A DNA stretch of 47,978 nucleotides from positions 1 to 47,978 of the forward strand of contig DASSMU010000238.1 of assembly GCA_035701465.1 (NCBI GenBank), in the 5' to 3' direction. Below, in pieces: positions 46,497-47,978 of this stretch. Position 1 is the stretch's first letter. Each line of letters opens with the position of its first letter. The notes under the pieces are model-generated. The model was not told the DNA's origin and did not search any database. It saw nothing but the letters and a program-made list of their open reading frames with translations. The DNA is from VRUE01 sp035701465. GTDB lineage: Bacteria; Actinomycetota; Thermoleophilia; Solirubrobacterales; 70-9. The position numbers and the translations under genes were made by a program.

Positions 46497-47396
46497 GTGA
46501 GCGGCGCCGAAACCGCTGTAGTCGCACAGCGCACCCCCGCCTTCGTCGCGGTCCTCCGCGACTACGTCACCCTGACCAAGCCGAAGGTGCAGTCGCTGCT
46601 GCTGCTGACCACGATCACGACGATGTACGTGGCCGGCGACCCCTCGGTCGTACTCGTCTTCCTCGTCTGCCTCGGCGGAGCGCTCTCGGCGGGCGGCGCC
46701 GGGGCGATCAACCACGCGATCGACCGCGACATCGACCGGATCATGGCCCGCACCGCCGACCGGCCCGTGGCCAGCGGCCGGGTCTCCCCCCGGGCCGCCG
46801 TCGCCTTCGGCGCCCTGCTCGGCTGCACGTCCTTCACCCTGCTGGCGCTCGCGGTCAACCCTCTGGCCGCGGCGCTCTCGATCTCCGGCCTGTTCGGCTA
46901 CGTCTTCGTCTACACGCTCTGGCTCAAGCGGACGACGCCCCAGAACATCGTGATCGGCGGCGCCGCCGGCGCCGTGCCGCCGCTGGTCGCCTGGGCGGCG
47001 GTGACGGGCGGAGTCAGCGGCACGGCCCTCTTCCTCTTCGCGATCGTCTTCTTCTGGACGCCGCCGCACTTCTGGGCGCTGTCGCTGCTGATGGAGGACG
47101 AGTACGCGAGGGCCGAAATCCCGATGCTCCCGGTGGTGAGAGGGGCCGCGGAGACGAGACGCCAGATCCTCCTCTACACGATCCTGCTCTACGCGGTGAC
47201 GCAGTTGCCCTTCTGCGCCGGCGGCTTCGGGGTCGAGTACCTGATCGCCTCGATGACACTCGGCGCCGGCTTCATCTACTGCGCCGTGCGCCTGCTGCGA
47301 AGCGCCGACCGCCGCTGGGCGCTGCGCACCTACCTCTTCTCGCTCGCCTACCTGGCGCTGCTCTTCGTCTCGATGCCGCTCGACCGGTTGTTCTAG
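46497..47396 (+). CDS. ctaB: Protohaem IX farnesyltransferase (haem O synthase)
   Basis: A 299-residue UbiA-family prenyltransferase. The first Asp-rich motif is INHAIDRDIDRIMARTADRP, exactly the CtaB signature; the second region reads FFWTPPHFWALSLLMEDEYA with an RAEIPMLPVVRG loop. About eight membrane helices are seen. It adds a farnesyl group to haem B, giving haem O, which a haem-copper oxidase would use. All catalytic residues are present, in contrast to the subunit genes upstream. The start is GTG, 5 bases after the subunit I stop. Confidence 0.95.
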   Translation: MSGAETAVVAQRTPAFVAVLRDYVTLTKPKVQSLLLLTTITTMYVAGDPSVVLVFLVCLGGALSAGGAGAINHAIDRDIDRIMARTADRPVASGRVSPRAAVAFGALLGCTSFTLLALAVNPLAAALSISGLFGYVFVYTLWLKRTTPQNIVIGGAAGAVPPLVAWAAVTGGVSGTALFLFAIVFFWTPPHFWALSLLMEDEYARAEIPMLPVVRGAAETRRQILLYTILLYAVTQLPFCAGGFGVEYLIASMTLGAGFIYCAVRLLRSADRRWALRTYLFSLAYLALLFVSMPLDRLF

Positions 47397-47409
47397 TAGA
47401 AATCCGGGC

Positions 47410-47523
47410 GTGGATCGCGAGGCCGCAAGAGCGAACATGGCCGCCGGGCTGACCGCCGGCGGCATCGCCGCGGCCGTCTTCGCGCTCTGCTTCGTGGCGG
47501 CGATGCTCTACATCGCCTCGTGA
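47410..47523 (+). CDS. 37-residue single-span membrane protein of the cox-like operon
   Basis: The frame reads MDREAARANMAAGLTAGGIA and then AAVFALCFVAAMLYIAS: a short charged head and one membrane helix. It starts with GTG at 47410, 13 bases after ctaB, and its stop overlaps the GTG of the next gene (GTGA), which strongly supports translation. Small single-helix subunits are common in oxidase operons. Confidence 0.7.
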   Translation: MDREAARANMAAGLTAGGIAAAVFALCFVAAMLYIAS

Positions 47524-47813
47524 GCGCGGAACACCGCCACATCCCCGAGCCGGGAGAGCTCGTCTACCTACCGCGCTCCTCCTGGGCACCCGTGGTCTTC
47601 GGCTTCGCCCTGGCCCTGACCGTCTGCGGCATCTTCGCCGAGGGATTCATGGTCCGCGGCTGGATCTACTCGATCATCGGCGGCGTAGTAGCCCTCTTCG
47701 CCATGCGCTCAATGATCAAGGACGCGGTTCGCAGCTACTACAAGCTCCCGCGCAAGCAGAACGTCCGCGGAGCTGTGCTGCCGGTCGAACAGATCTCTCC
47801 GCCGCAGCCCTGA
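47520..47813 (+). CDS. Cytochrome oxidase subunit IV-like membrane protein
   Basis: A 97-residue protein with two membrane helices (PVVFGFALALTVCGIFAEGF and GWIYSIIGGVVALFAMRSMI), a head EPGELVYLPRSSWAPV and a basic tail. Layout and the PRSSWxPxxxxxG pattern recall the small subunit IV (CtaF) proteins of actinobacterial oxidases. It is last in the run coxB-coxA-ctaB-small-IV. No subunit III gene is present in this operon. Confidence 0.7.
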   Translation: MSAEHRHIPEPGELVYLPRSSWAPVVFGFALALTVCGIFAEGFMVRGWIYSIIGGVVALFAMRSMIKDAVRSYYKLPRKQNVRGAVLPVEQISPPQP

Positions 47814-47890
47814 GAGCCCATCCCGGCAGGGGTTCCGCTTAACTTTTTGGGTCTTGCGAAATAACCGGGGAATGAGACCCGGATAGAAGA

Positions 47891-47954
47891 CATCCGCTGC
47901 CCTCAGAAGGCTCTGCGTGGTTCTAAAACGCGGAGTCAGGAGGAACAGCGGATG
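47891..47954 (+). promoter_or_regulatory. Structured leader that pairs with its own start codon
   Basis: CATCCGCTG (47891-47899) is fully complementary to CAGCGGATG (47946-47954), whose last three bases are the start codon. Inside lies CTCTGCGT/ACGCGGAG (47911-47918 with 47928-47935). A competing hairpin, CGGAT/ATCCG, can form upstream (from 47880) and would free the start codon. This switch-like pairing suggests translational control. The stretch 47814-47890 shows one further hairpin (CCGGG/CCCGG). Confidence 0.5.
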
Positions 47955-47978
47955 CAAGATCACGTTAGCCGCCTCGTC
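47952..47978 (+). CDS. Start of an unidentified gene at the window edge
   Basis: Nine codons (MQDHVSRLV) are visible before the window ends. A strong Shine-Dalgarno sequence, GGAGG, lies 8 bases upstream of the ATG, and the structured leader ends on the same ATG. Too little is present to name a family. Confidence 0.55.

Overview
The window reads as chromosome from a very G+C-rich actinobacterium. Start codons are often GTG or TTG, several promoters sit so close to the start codon that the transcripts should be leaderless, and no O-antigen, outer-membrane or sporulation genes are seen. Gene content (tandem secreted proteins of unknown family, DUF347 membrane proteins, an actinobacterial-style cox/ctaB cluster, acyl-CoA degradation genes) fits class Thermoleophilia, perhaps Solirubrobacterales. 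That placement is inference; no rRNA is present to prove it. Gene density is high and there is no gene-free stretch longer than 300 bases.

Region by region. 1-5.3 kb: the start of a glutamine amidotransferase, a pentad-repeat protein, a secreted protein, small membrane proteins, a sterol-desaturase-type hydroxylase, a large membrane-anchored lipoprotein-like protein and a small alpha/beta-barrel protein. 5.3-12.5 kb: a GH114-type glycosidase, then an apparent envelope or metal-stress block: two DUF347 membrane proteins, a ZIP metal transporter behind a DtxR-type palindrome, a secreted protein, and an OmpR-type response regulator with its histidine kinase. Four of these promoters share one motif, which I read as the regulon of this two-component system. 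12.5-19 kb: two paralogous secreted proteins, tRNA-Arg, an alpha/beta hydrolase, a GT-C-type membrane protein and msrA. 19.1-20.6 kb: two toxin-antitoxin loci, each with a palindromic operator, and tRNA-Pro. 20.7-26.1 kb: a DUF1015/cobalamin adenosyltransferase/OsmC/SDR/Nudix operon facing a rhodanese operon. 26.2-32.8 kb: thiolase, then (after a lower-G+C two-gene insert) aminotransferase, acyl-CoA dehydrogenase, enoyl-CoA hydratase and 3-hydroxyacyl-CoA dehydrogenase, which together make a beta-oxidation set. 32.8-38.6 kb: a thioredoxin-reductase-like flavoprotein with a UBP zinc finger, a GGDEF/HD-GYP protein, greA and two more toxin-antitoxin-like pairs. 38.6-40.7 kb: a distinctly A+T-rich two-gene insert, DUF262 plus RelA/SpoT synthetase, a candidate defence module. 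40.7-48 kb: trxB, a flippase-like protein, a PAP2 protein and a cox-like operon.

The most interesting points are: (1) the cox-like operon encodes subunits I and II that keep the fold but have lost the CuA ligands, all three CuB histidines, at least one haem ligand and the proton-channel residues; (2) two copies of a structured element with an invariant internal loop and different but base-paired outer stems, one of them enclosing the start codon of the cox-like operon; (3) the four-site promoter motif around the two-component system; (4) related palindromes fused in frame to the N-termini of two unrelated enzymes; (5) the DUF262-RelA/SpoT pair; (6) two genes whose conserved N-termini lie upstream of any canonical start codon.
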